Source: an uncultured Blautia sp. (GTDB lineage Bacteria > Bacillota > Clostridia > Lachnospirales > Lachnospiraceae). From it: DNA of 10,675 nt. How positions within the stretch are numbered: position 1 is the stretch's first letter; each line of letters starts with the position of its first letter. Made by a program: the position numbers and the translations under genes. Positions 1-7,154 of the stretch are shown here, piece after piece. The stretch spans positions 1 to 10,675 of the forward strand of contig USPF01000061.1 of the NCBI GenBank assembly GCA_900556555.1, read 5' to 3'. The notes beneath the pieces were generated by a model. That model was not told the origin of the DNA. It searched no databases and worked only from the letters and a program-made list of their open reading frames with translations.

Positions 1-19
1 TCTTTTCTAATCCCCATAA

Positions 20-93
20 GGACCCTTAACTCAGCAGGTTAGAGCAGCTGCCTCATAAGCAGCCTGTCCTGGGTTCGAATCCCAGAGGGTCCA
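20..93 (+). tRNA. tRNA with CAT anticodon (tRNA-Ile2, lysidine type, or elongator tRNA-Met)
   Basis: The sequence folds as a full cloverleaf. The acceptor stem pairs 20-26 (GGACCCT) with 86-92, with A93 as discriminator and no encoded CCA tail. The D-stem is 29-32/42-45, with one A-C mismatch at its outer pair. The anticodon stem 47-51/59-63 is perfect, with loop CTCATAA and anticodon CAT at 54-56. A 5-base variable loop precedes the T-stem 69-73/81-85 around TTCGAAT. CAT can be elongator Met or, after TilS converts C34 to lysidine, Ile reading AUA. The acceptor pairs C4-G69 and C5-G68 and the stem pair U29-A41 are, as I recall, TilS recognition features of tRNA-Ile2, and the GGACC start resembles Bacillus tRNA-Ile2, so I lean to Ile2. 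It lies 31 bases before the HNH gene, as phage-borne tRNAs often do. Confidence 0.9.
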
Positions 94-124
94 TTTACTA
101 CACACACACAAGGAGCAGATAGAG

Positions 125-535
125 ATGCCAATATACAAACACTGCAGCAGATGTGGGAAGAGAATAGAAGCTGGAACAACATGCCAATGTCTGAAGGACA
201 GACACAAGGAATATGACAAGTACAGCAGAGATAGACGGAGTAAGCAATACTATAACAGCAGAGAATGGGAAGCTGTAAGAGAACATGTATTGCAATTGGA
301 TGAAGGAATAGATGTATATGTCTACATGACACAAGGCATTGTGATCAGAGCAGACACAGTCCATCACATTGTGCCATTAAAAGAAAACTGGAACCTGAGG
401 AGCAACGAAGATAACCTGATAAGCCTGAACCATGATACGCATAGCATGATAGAGCAGCAGTACAGGAAAAATAAAAATGAGATGCAAGAGGCACTGAAAG
501 CTATGGTGCAGCAGTACCGAAGTAAGAAAGGGTAG
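125..535 (+). CDS. HNH endonuclease of the packaging module
   Basis: A 136-residue protein. HNH nucleases next to the terminase assist the large terminase in cutting concatemeric DNA at cos in many cos phages (HK97 and relatives). The ATG at 125 has AGGAG at 111-115 with good spacing. An N-terminal C7-x2-C10 and C20-x-C22 look like a small zinc site. The HNH core runs from about residue 76: V79-H80-H81-I82-V83-P84, then N97-L98, then H103 and H106 in LNHDTHSMIE. The CxxC pairs that flank the core in many HNH proteins are absent, replaced by a segment around residues 60-72 (VYVYMTQG). I know this version from Firmicutes phages. The C-terminus is basic and probably helical. The gene sits between the tRNA and a candidate cos region, followed by terS. 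Nuclease family assignment is firm; the role in packaging is inferred from position. Confidence 0.87.
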   Translation: MPIYKHCSRCGKRIEAGTTCQCLKDRHKEYDKYSRDRRSKQYYNSREWEAVREHVLQLDEGIDVYVYMTQGIVIRADTVHHIVPLKENWNLRSNEDNLISLNHDTHSMIEQQYRKNKNEMQEALKAMVQQYRSKKG

Positions 536-580
536 GGGCGGTCGAAAAAGTTTTTATGATTTTTGCCCTGACCGCATGTC
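535..580 (+). other. Candidate cos site (inverted repeat in the HNH-terS gap)
   Basis: The gap between the HNH stop (533-535) and the terS start (646) is the largest gene-free stretch here. It contains GCGGTC (538-543) and its exact inverse GACCGC (570-575) around an A/T-rich core that includes AAAAAGTTTTT (545-555), itself self-complementary. G/C-rich arms flank this core, with GGGC at 536-539 and GCCC at 565-568. In cos phages with an HNH endonuclease the cohesive-end site usually lies beside terS, so this dyad is the best candidate for cosN. The repeat is seen directly; the cos function is inferred from position. A factor-independent terminator is less likely, since no T-run follows the right arm. 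Confidence 0.4.
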
Positions 581-645
581 CAGGCTTCTTCACGAAAAAC
601 TCCGAATAAAAAAGAAAAGTTGGCATTTGGGAAGGAGGGAAAGAA

Positions 646-1128
646 TTGGGAAAGACCAGAAAACCAATAGATATGCAGAAAGCACACCTTACTCTGGTGG
701 AAAAACAGAACAGAAAAATGGAAGAGGAAAGCGTTACAACAGGGAATAACCAATTGAAAACACCTCCAAAATGGCTGATTGATGATACAGCAAAGAAAGA
801 ATGGAGAAGAATTGTAAAAGAATTAAATAAAATAAGTATTGTTGGGAATTTGGACTACGCAAACTTGGGTGGCTATTGTAATGCTTATGCAAACTATATA
901 AAAGCAACCGATATTTTGAAGGAACAGACATATTACATTGATAGAGAAACAAGAAACGGTGTCATTGTAGTGAAAAATCCTATGGTAGATATCCAGACAA
1001 ATTATGCAAATGAAATGAGAAAATTTGCTTCCTTATGTGGATTGACCATAGATTCCAGGCTGAAGGCAGCAGTTACCAAGACGGAAAAAACAGAGGAAAT
1101 GATACAGGAACGATTTGGAAATATATAA
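646..1128 (+). CDS. terS: Terminase small subunit, P27 family
   Basis: A 160-residue DNA-recognition subunit of the packaging motor, which binds the phage packaging site and hands DNA to the large subunit. It starts at TTG (646) with GGAGG at 634-638, seven bases upstream; no ATG is as well placed. The basic N-terminus (GKTRKP) is followed by the family hallmark P-P-K-W-L near residues 40-44, then A-K-K-E-W-R-R and a helical segment containing L-x-x-Y-C-x-A-Y-A-x-Y. The later N-P-M-V ... A-x-x-C-G-L-T-I-D-S-R segment (about residues 111-138) is typical of P27 (Terminase_4) proteins. Its length is normal. The gene ends 24 bases before terL, the usual pairing. The rare start codon may keep its level below that of its neighbours. 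Confidence 0.9.
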   Translation: MGKTRKPIDMQKAHLTLVEKQNRKMEEESVTTGNNQLKTPPKWLIDDTAKKEWRRIVKELNKISIVGNLDYANLGGYCNAYANYIKATDILKEQTYYIDRETRNGVIVVKNPMVDIQTNYANEMRKFASLCGLTIDSRLKAAVTKTEKTEEMIQERFGNI

Positions 1129-1152
1129 TACAGAGAGGGAACAAGATGATTT

Positions 1153-2934
1153 ATGACGATTCTTAGTGAACTGGTCACTTATGCAGAAAGGTGCATAGGT
1201 GATGTCCGGATATCAGAAGACGAAGATTATATAAGTGGAAAAAAACATAAATGGGCTTGCATTCGCTTTTTAGAAGATATCAAGAAAAGTGAAGCGTCAA
1301 ATGTGCTTAGTTCCAAATTTCCGTATATATGGGATGAAGAAGAAGCAGAAAAGATTGTAGATTGGTTTGCACTTCTGAGACACAGCAAAGGAGAGCTGGC
1401 CGGACAACCTATCATACTGACACCTTGGCAGAAATTTGTGCTCTGCCAGATATACGGTTGGAGATATGAAGAGACGGGAAAAAAGAGATTCAAACGAAGT
1501 TTCATAGAGGTTGGGAGAAAAAATGCAAAATCCCAAATGGAGGCAGGGGTTGCACTATATGAAATTTCCACACAGGCAACGAGAAATCAGGAATCCTATG
1601 AATATTACACTGCCGGTGTAAAGCGTGACCAGTCAAAGATTATACCGAATGAAGCCAGGCTGATGTTAAGGGGTTCACCACTCCGCAATAAGTTTAAAAT
1701 TACAAAAGACCTGATAGAGCATATTAAAACAGACAGTTTCATCAAAGCCTTATGCAAAGAAGACGGTAAAAATGGTGATGGAACAAACCCGGCCGGCCTG
1801 ATCATAGATGAGTATCACGAACATAAGACAACGGAATTTTATGATTTAGGACTTGGCTCCAATACAAAAGAACCACTCCTGATGATTATCACTACTGCAG
1901 GAATGGATTTGACGTATCCATGTTTTGTGCAGGAATACACCTATTGTTCAAAAATATTGGATCCTGACGTTGATGCAGAAAATGACGAATATTTTATTGA
2001 TATCCTGGAAGTTGACCAGGAAGATTACGAAGATATTGAGAATATAGGAAACGAAAGGCTTTGGTGGAAGGCGAACCCAATCCGTATGAGCTACGAAGAC
2101 GGAAGGGATAAAATTAGGGGTGCCTATCAGATAGCAAAAGAAATACCGGAGAAAATGACAGCTTTTCTTACAAAGATGTTAAATATCTGGGTACAGGCAA
2201 AAGAAAACGGATACATGGACATGGCGAAATGGAAAGCCTGCCAGGTAGACAAAATTCCAATAGACACCCGGGGAATGAGTGTTTATGTGGGATTTGATAT
2301 GTCTGCAAAGATTGACCTCACATCCGTAGCGTTTATGTTACCATACCAATCAGGAGAGTGCGATTCTACAGGGCAGGAAATCATAAAGTATATCGTGTAT
2401 TCGCATTCTTTTATACCAAACAGGGAGAAGCTGACCGAAAGAAAAGCAAAGGATAAAGTAGATTATGACGCATGGGAACGAATGGGTTATCTGACGGTTA
2501 CAGATACACCTATTGTAGACCAGAATGCAGTCATGAAATATGTGATAGACTTTTGCAAAGAAAATGAATGGAAAATTGAATGTCTGTGTTTTGATCCGGC
2601 AAATGCAAGCAAACTTATGATGGACCTTTCAGAAGACGGGTATGATGTGGAAGAAGTCTTCCAAAGCTATAAATCCCTGAATGAATCCACACAAGGATTT
2701 AGGGAACAGGTTTATAGCAAGCATGTAATTTATACATACAATCCACTTTTAAATTATGCAATGAGCAATGCTGTAATCAGGCAGAATAAAGGGCTTATTA
2801 AAATTGATAAAGACGCAACTACAAAAAGGATTGACCCTGTGGATGCAAGCCTATGTGCCTATAAACTTGCTCTGTATCATGAGTTTACAAAATCGTATGA
2901 AAAATATATAGATGAATTCTTGGAAGGTGACTGA
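1153..2934 (+). CDS. terL: Terminase large subunit (ATPase/nuclease, Terminase_1 type)
   Basis: A 593-residue packaging motor that hydrolyses ATP to drive DNA into the prohead through the portal and cuts it with its C-terminal nuclease. ATPase domain: Walker A-like G121-R-K-N-A-K-S127, Walker B G-L-I-I-D219-E220, and coupling motif I-T-T-A-G (246-250). RNase H-like nuclease domain: candidate metal-binding acids D382 (VGFDMSAKIDLT), D481 (CFDPAN) and D564 (DPVDASLCAY). Length is normal and both active sites look intact. The ATG at 1153 is the first in frame after an in-frame stop at 1147. The AGGG at 1136-1139 is 13 bases away, longer than usual and better placed for a short out-of-frame ORF at 1146. 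The stop at 2932-2934 is followed by a second stop codon and then directly by the portal ATG. Confidence 0.96.
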   Translation: MTILSELVTYAERCIGDVRISEDEDYISGKKHKWACIRFLEDIKKSEASNVLSSKFPYIWDEEEAEKIVDWFALLRHSKGELAGQPIILTPWQKFVLCQIYGWRYEETGKKRFKRSFIEVGRKNAKSQMEAGVALYEISTQATRNQESYEYYTAGVKRDQSKIIPNEARLMLRGSPLRNKFKITKDLIEHIKTDSFIKALCKEDGKNGDGTNPAGLIIDEYHEHKTTEFYDLGLGSNTKEPLLMIITTAGMDLTYPCFVQEYTYCSKILDPDVDAENDEYFIDILEVDQEDYEDIENIGNERLWWKANPIRMSYEDGRDKIRGAYQIAKEIPEKMTAFLTKMLNIWVQAKENGYMDMAKWKACQVDKIPIDTRGMSVYVGFDMSAKIDLTSVAFMLPYQSGECDSTGQEIIKYIVYSHSFIPNREKLTERKAKDKVDYDAWERMGYLTVTDTPIVDQNAVMKYVIDFCKENEWKIECLCFDPANASKLMMDLSEDGYDVEEVFQSYKSLNESTQGFREQVYSKHVIYTYNPLLNYAMSNAVIRQNKGLIKIDKDATTKRIDPVDASLCAYKLALYHEFTKSYEKYIDEFLEGD

Positions 2935-2937
2935 TAA

Positions 2938-4209
2938 ATGGGAATCATAGAAAAAATAAAAAATCGAATAGGAAAAGAGCCGGTCGCAGGAGTAAGCTTG
3001 CAAGACCAGGAACTGCTCTGGTGGCTCGGCATCCATCCAGGAAGCAAAAAAGCGGTGGCTGAGGTTACTTATTTCACCTGTTTAAAAATGATGTCGGAAA
3101 CCATTGGGAAAATGCCATTGAAATACTACCAGCAGACGGAAAAAGGAAGAATCCGGGCAGAGCCGACCACTGCCGGGATTTTAATGTCTGTAAGGCCAAA
3201 TCCTTTTATGACACCAACAACCTTGTGGACAACAACAGAAATGAACTGCCAGCACTATGGGAATGGATATATCTGGATACGGACAAAGTTTAATCCAAAG
3301 AAATACGGGGGAGAATATGAAATACTGGATCTGTGGCCAATGCAGAGCAACTATGTGACTCCTATCATGGATGATATAGGATTGTTCGGAGGAAAAGGAG
3401 AACTGTATTACAGGTACAATGACCCTAAGACCGGAAAGGAGTACATGTTCCGAAATAGCGAAATCATGCATTTTAAGACATGGTACACATTTGATGGTTT
3501 CATGGGTGCACCAGTAAGGGAGATATTAAAAGCAACTGTAGACGGGGCAGGGGAAAGCCAGGAATATTTAAACAACCTATACAAAAACGGATTAACGGCA
3601 AGCATGGCCATGCAATACCTTGGGGATTTAGAAGATGATAAAATCAGAAAACTTCAGAAAAAATTCGCAGACAAATTGACAGGGTCTGCAAATGCAGGAA
3701 AGGTAGTCCCGGTTCCTTTGGGGCTTACACTTACTCCTTTAAATATGAGCATGGCAGACGCACAATTTTTTGAACTTAGGAAATACAGTGCGTTGCAGAT
3801 TGCCGGAGCATTCGGAATTAAACCAAACCAGATCAATGATTATGAGAAAGCCAGCTATGCGAACAGTGAGACGCAGCAACTGGCTTTTTATGTGGACACG
3901 ATGTCCTATCGGCTGAAAAGCTATGAAGAGGAGATTAATGCAAAGATACTGACCCCGGAAGAACTGAAAAGCCAGTGTTTTTATAAATTCAATGAAAAAG
4001 CAATCTTGAGGACAGACAGCAAGACGCAGATGGAAATGTTAAAAAATGCGGTAAACAATGGAATTTACATGCCGAATGAGGCAAGAGAATATCTTGACCT
4101 GCCAAGTAAAGAGGGTGGAGACATTCTGATGGTAAACGGAAATTATATACCGATTACAGACGTAGGGCAGCAGTACAGAAAAGGAGGTGAAAACGGTGGT
4201 AGTAATTGA
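2938..4209 (+). CDS. Portal protein, HK97 family
   Basis: A 423-residue protein that forms the twelve-subunit ring at one capsid vertex, through which DNA enters and leaves and to which TerL and the head-tail connector dock. Family features: an N-terminal segment with V-T-Y-F-T-C-L-K-M (about 43-51), then E-T-I-G-K-M-P-L-K-Y-Y (54-64). The wing/stem region includes H-Y-G-N-G-Y-I-W (107-114). The core motif L-Q-I-A-G-A-F-G-I (286-294) is followed by S-Y-A-N-S-E (306-311). A C-terminal segment N-G-I-Y-M-P-N-E-A-R-E-Y-L-D-L-P (374-389) is typical of Firmicutes phage portals. Length fits the family. The ATG is three bases after the terL stop, with GGAAGGTGA at 2922-2930. The last bases overlap the protease gene and carry its ribosome binding site. 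Confidence 0.95.
   Translation: MGIIEKIKNRIGKEPVAGVSLQDQELLWWLGIHPGSKKAVAEVTYFTCLKMMSETIGKMPLKYYQQTEKGRIRAEPTTAGILMSVRPNPFMTPTTLWTTTEMNCQHYGNGYIWIRTKFNPKKYGGEYEILDLWPMQSNYVTPIMDDIGLFGGKGELYYRYNDPKTGKEYMFRNSEIMHFKTWYTFDGFMGAPVREILKATVDGAGESQEYLNNLYKNGLTASMAMQYLGDLEDDKIRKLQKKFADKLTGSANAGKVVPVPLGLTLTPLNMSMADAQFFELRKYSALQIAGAFGIKPNQINDYEKASYANSETQQLAFYVDTMSYRLKSYEEEINAKILTPEELKSQCFYKFNEKAILRTDSKTQMEMLKNAVNNGIYMPNEAREYLDLPSKEGGDILMVNGNYIPITDVGQQYRKGGENGGSN
4181..4187 (+). promoter_or_regulatory. Ribosome binding site deciding the protease start
   Basis: AAGGAGG lies inside the end of the portal gene. It overlaps the first possible GTG (4187) and is eight bases before the second GTG (4196), so the second is the likely start of the ClpP-like protease. 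Confidence 0.75.
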
Positions 4210-4846
4210 CGTGAAAGGAGATATCATAAGCAATGATGACAAATGGGTTTATGATTGGTTTGAATGGGACTCTACATGCCCAAATGATGTAAAAAATGCA
4301 CTGATCAACGCAGAGCCAGGAGAGGAAATAGAAGTACATGTAAATTCCGGAGGCGGCTCTGTAATGGCAGGACAAGAGATGTATAGCTTGTTGAGAGGAA
4401 ACCCGAATGTGACCATTGTAATCCAGAGCATGGCCGGAAGTGCTGCTGGAGTTGTTGCCATGGCCGGGAAAAATAAAATCAGTCCAGTCGCAATGGTGAT
4501 GATCCATAATGTTTCCATGCACGGTGCATCTGGTGATTATCATGACATGCAGAAGAATGCAGAGATTTTGAAACAGATGAATGCATCTATGGCAGCAGCT
4601 TACACAGAAAAGTCCGGGAAGAGCCAGGAAGAGATTTTAAGGCTTATGGACAAGGAAACATGGCTGACAGCAAATCAGTGCTTAGAATATGGTTTCGTGG
4701 ATGAAATCATGAAAGAAGAAAAAAATGAAAGCTACTTCACAAATAGTTACAGCGGCATGAGGCTTACGGATGAATTAAGAGAAAGAGCAGTGCAAGAAAA
4801 AGCAAAACAAGAGTTATTGAAGGATTTAGACTTCTATGGAGTTTAA
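4196..4846 (+). CDS. Prohead protease, ClpP-like serine peptidase
   Basis: A 216-residue Clp-fold protease that in HK97-type heads digests the capsid protein's scaffold domain inside the prohead. The catalytic Ser is S82 in S-M-A-G-S-A-A-G (78-85) and the His is H104 in M-V-M-I-H. The third residue is D152 or E154 in M-D-K-E-T-W-L-T; phage ClpP proteins often have this form in place of the cellular Asp. N-S-G-G-G (50-54) is the oxyanion/strand motif of the fold. An upstream in-frame GTG at 4187 overlaps the AGGAGG at 4182-4187 and cannot use it. GTG 4196 lies eight bases downstream of it and is preferred; the product begins MVVIDVKGDI. The start is inside the portal gene, so translation is probably coupled. 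The charged tail after residue 172 may reach toward the capsid delta domain (inference). Confidence 0.93.
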   Translation: MVVIDVKGDIISNDDKWVYDWFEWDSTCPNDVKNALINAEPGEEIEVHVNSGGGSVMAGQEMYSLLRGNPNVTIVIQSMAGSAAGVVAMAGKNKISPVAMVMIHNVSMHGASGDYHDMQKNAEILKQMNASMAAAYTEKSGKSQEEILRLMDKETWLTANQCLEYGFVDEIMKEEKNESYFTNSYSGMRLTDELRERAVQEKAKQELLKDLDFYGV

Positions 4847-4866
4847 GTCCTTTTATTATGCAAAAA

Positions 4867-4872
4867 AAGGAG
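4867..4872 (+). promoter_or_regulatory. Ribosome binding site deciding the capsid start
   Basis: AAGGAG is downstream of an in-frame ATG at 4858 and nine bases upstream of the ATG at 4882. This places the capsid start at 4882 and makes the eight extra upstream codons untranslated leader. Confidence 0.75.
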
Positions 4873-4881
4873 AAGAAAGAC

Positions 4882-6027
4882 ATGAATAAAAAGTTATTAG
4901 AATTGCTGGATAAAATCAATGCGAAAAAAGTAGAAGTAAAGAATCTTGCGGAAGCAGGGAATCTGGATGCGGCTACAAAGGCGAAGGAAGAGTTAAAGAA
5001 CATGCAGCAGCAGTTTGATATCTTAAAAGACCTGGATGATACAGGTGTACAGAACATTGCGACACCTGGGGCTGGGAAACCTTTAGTAGACAAAGATCCA
5101 ATCAAAGAATTTGCTAATGCGGCTAGAACTGGTTTTCGAAATCAGATGAAGGAAGGAACACCGGCAGACGGTGGTTATACTGTGCCGGAAGACATTCAGA
5201 CAAAAATCGAGGAAAGACGAGCAGCAAAGGCATCCTTGATTGATCTGGTAGATGTAGAAAATGTAACAACCAATAAAGGTGCCAGGACATATAAAAAACG
5301 TTCCAGCCAGACCGGATTTAGCAAAGTAGGAGAGGGAGCTAAGATTCAGGGAGGAGCAACACCGCAGTTTGAAAGAATGGAATATGAAATTTCCAAATAT
5401 GCCGGATATTTCCCTGCAACAAATGAATTGCTTGAAGATTCAGATGCTAATGTTGCTGCAACCTTAATCAATTGGATTGGGGATGAATCCAGGGTAACAA
5501 GAAATAAAATCATCTTGGCAGCAGTCGAAACAAAAGAAAAAACAGAATTAAAAAACCTGGATGATATCAAAAAGGCATTGAACGTCACTTTAGGACAGGC
5601 ATTTAAACCGACATCCAAAATCATTACCAATGATGATGGGCTGCAGTATTTAGACACCTTAAAAGACACAGATGGAAAATACCTTCTCCAGCCAAACCCT
5701 GCAAGTCCAATGGAAATGGTGCTGTGTGCAGGTGCAACCAGGGTGCCGGTAGTGGTAATTCCAAACGCAGACATTGCATCTGATACAACAGAGTCACAGA
5801 AAAGAAAAATTCCGGTTATCATCGGAGATTTAAAAGAAGGAATTAAATTCTTTGACAGGAAAAAGACAACTATTACAATCTCAAATGTAGCGGTAGCTGG
5901 GAACCTGAATGCTTTTGAAGAAGACTTGACTTTGTACCGTGCTATTGAAAGGGAAGACTGCAAAGTGAAGGATGAGGAAGCGTTTGTAAACGGACAGATC
6001 ATCATTGAGGACACTTCTGTAGCGTAG
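4882..6027 (+). CDS. Major capsid protein, HK97 fold, with N-terminal delta domain
   Basis: A 381-residue shell subunit. Residues 1-55 are rich in K, E, A, L and Q and look like a coiled coil (N-K-K-L-L-E-L-L-D ... M-Q-Q-Q-F). This is the delta/scaffold domain that the upstream protease would remove. The mature part starts near G-T-P-A-D-G-G-Y-T-V-P (92-102), typical of the N-arm. An E-loop region with K-V-G-E-G-A-K (148-154) follows, then the P and A domains, ending in L-Y-R-A-I-E-R-E-D (351-359) and E-E-A-F-V, the usual HK97-type C-terminus. An in-frame ATG at 4858 lies before the AAGGAG at 4867-4872. The ATG at 4882, nine bases after it, is the better start. Whether subunits cross-link as in HK97 itself cannot be judged. 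The exact cleavage point is not visible. Confidence 0.95.
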   Translation: MNKKLLELLDKINAKKVEVKNLAEAGNLDAATKAKEELKNMQQQFDILKDLDDTGVQNIATPGAGKPLVDKDPIKEFANAARTGFRNQMKEGTPADGGYTVPEDIQTKIEERRAAKASLIDLVDVENVTTNKGARTYKKRSSQTGFSKVGEGAKIQGGATPQFERMEYEISKYAGYFPATNELLEDSDANVAATLINWIGDESRVTRNKIILAAVETKEKTELKNLDDIKKALNVTLGQAFKPTSKIITNDDGLQYLDTLKDTDGKYLLQPNPASPMEMVLCAGATRVPVVVIPNADIASDTTESQKRKIPVIIGDLKEGIKFFDRKKTTITISNVAVAGNLNAFEEDLTLYRAIEREDCKVKDEEAFVNGQIIIEDTSVA

Positions 6028-6037
6028 GAAGAACGGG

Positions 6038-6346
6038 ATGAACATAAAAGAAGAAAAATTTAATCTGATCAAAAAAAGATGCGGAATAGCAGGCGGGATA
6101 ACTGCTTATGACGAAGATTTAAAAGGATACATCCAGGACAGCATAGACGACATGCTGTCCTCCGGGGTCCCGGAACTGGTACTGGAAAACGAAGAAGTGC
6201 GTGGGCACGAAGGGGCTATCACGGCAATCGTACTCTATGTAAAAGCGTACCTGGGAAATGACAGGACAGATACGGAAAAATATTTAGACCTATACAGAAA
6301 GAAAGTATCCAGGCTTGCCCTGGAAGGACCGGCAGATGGAGGGTGA
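6038..6346 (+). CDS. Head-tail connector, gp6-like
   Basis: A 102-residue, mostly helical acidic protein of the type that sits under the portal and extends the DNA channel (HK97 gp6 / phage connector family). It shows a helix-turn-helix-like order: L-I-K-K-R-C-G-I near residues 10-17, then D-E-D-L-K-G-Y-I-Q-D-S-I-D-D-M-L, a loop S-S-G-V-P, and a long helix I-T-A-I-V-L-Y-V-K-A-Y-L-G-N-D. The last helix ends in Y-L-D-L-Y-R-K-K-V-S-R-L-A-L, typical of the family. The ATG is ten bases after the capsid stop with a modest GGAAG site. Position directly after the capsid gene supports the call; the sequence match itself is recognised by pattern only. Confidence 0.83.
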   Translation: MNIKEEKFNLIKKRCGIAGGITAYDEDLKGYIQDSIDDMLSSGVPELVLENEEVRGHEGAITAIVLYVKAYLGNDRTDTEKYLDLYRKKVSRLALEGPADGG

Positions 6347-6352
6347 TGGAAG

Positions 6353-6676
6353 ATGTGGACAGGAAGCATTGCGTTGCCGAGGAAAATTGTTTCCGGCCAG
6401 GATAAAGAAGGTTTCCAGACAAAAGAAACGATACAATGGGAAAGTGGAATCCAGGCGAATTACACAGATGTAACGAGAAGTGACGAAACCCTTGCATCAC
6501 AGAAAGGATATACAGCAGATCAGAATATAGAGGTAATGGCATGCAATTACCTAGAAGAAGCATTCTTGAAGGATGAGAGCAGCAACCTGCTGTACGACAT
6601 AAAAAGAACGTACAGGAAGGATAAATCAGGAACTATTATCCTCACATGCCAGAGGAGGGAAGATGGCAAATTTTAA
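6353..6676 (+). CDS. Head closure / head-tail adaptor protein
   Basis: A 107-residue protein in the slot where siphophages encode the head completion protein (SPP1 gp16 / HK97 gp7-like 'head-tail joining' family). It closes the connector and gives the tail a docking surface. It looks mainly beta-stranded, with charged loops, consistent with the small barrel of these proteins (for example I-Q-W-E-S-G-I-Q-A-N-Y-T-D-V-T-R-S at about 28-44, and G-T-I-I-L-T-C-Q near the end). ATG 6353 has GGAGGG at 6338-6343, and the gene follows the connector stop by six bases. Its last 14 bases overlap the next gene. Function is assigned mostly from gene order. Confidence 0.68.
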   Translation: MWTGSIALPRKIVSGQDKEGFQTKETIQWESGIQANYTDVTRSDETLASQKGYTADQNIEVMACNYLEEAFLKDESSNLLYDIKRTYRKDKSGTIILTCQRREDGKF

Positions 6677-7154
6677 ATTTGATGGGATTGACGAGTTTAT
6701 CAAAGACCTGGAACGGCTAGGGATGGATGCTGACAATATTGCCATGAAAGCGGTGAATGAAGCAGCAAATATCATGGACAAGGAATTGAAAGCCACTATC
6801 CGGAAAAGCACAAAAAAGTATGGAACGGGGACTTTGGCTAACAGCATCCATCACAACAAGCCAAGGAAGAATGCAATGGGGGTTTTCACAGTATCCACCG
6901 CAAGGGGGAAAGACGACAAAAAAGGCCGGTATGCAAAGAAATCCCACGCTGCATATTCAAAAAACGGGAAGTATGTTGGGCACAGAAAAAGCTATGGCTC
7001 TGGAGCTGTCAGGAATCAGGATAAATTATTTTACCTTGAATATGGAAACAGCAGACAGTCGCCAAAACCAGTCATACAGAAAAGTATCAACAATGCAGAG
7101 CCGGAGGCTTTAAAGAAAATGCAGGAAGTGTTTGACAAGGAGGTGAAGTTTTGA
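6663..7154 (+). CDS. HK97 gp10-like tail completion / head-tail joining protein
   Basis: A 163-residue basic protein of the HK97 gp10 family, found at the head-proximal end of siphophage tails. Family features are an N-terminal F-x-F-D-G-I-D-E-F-I-K-D-L segment, and a long helix A-M-K-A-V-N-E-A-A-N-I-M-D-K-E-L-K. There follows a T-G-T-L-A-N-S-I strand region, and the closing pattern F-Y-L-E-Y-G-N-S (about 126-133) followed by S-P-K-P-V-I-Q-K-S-I, matching the usual 'EYGTSxxxPxPFxxPA' ending. A Lys/Arg/Gly-rich loop at about 81-118 is longer than in the shortest members. GGAGG at 6654-6658 is close to the ATG. The gene overlaps its upstream neighbour by 14 bases and its downstream neighbour by four. 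Confidence 0.85.
   Translation: MANFKFDGIDEFIKDLERLGMDADNIAMKAVNEAANIMDKELKATIRKSTKKYGTGTLANSIHHNKPRKNAMGVFTVSTARGKDDKKGRYAKKSHAAYSKNGKYVGHRKSYGSGAVRNQDKLFYLEYGNSRQSPKPVIQKSINNAEPEALKKMQEVFDKEVKF

Noticed and set aside
20..93. The tRNA as a prophage attachment site
   Set aside because: Phage genes follow at once, but no integrase or second copy of the tRNA end is visible, and packaging genes rarely abut an att site. A phage-borne tRNA is simpler.
100..111. Short AC dinucleotide run between tRNA and HNH gene
   Set aside because: Only about five units long; more likely spacer before the ribosome binding site than a functional repeat.
4154..4543. A 129-codon antisense frame opposite the portal/protease junction
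   Set aside because: It spans two well-supported overlapping genes and its His/Tyr/Cys-rich product looks like antisense translation.
5346..6014. A 222-codon antisense open frame opposite the major capsid gene
   Set aside because: It is fully inside a clear HK97-type capsid gene, its Ser/Phe/Leu-rich product is what antisense of a Lys/Glu-rich gene gives, and there is no ribosome binding site or family resemblance.
6820..7113. A 97-codon + strand frame within the gp10-like gene
   Set aside because: It lies wholly inside a recognised gene in another frame, has no good ribosome binding site and no recognisable composition.
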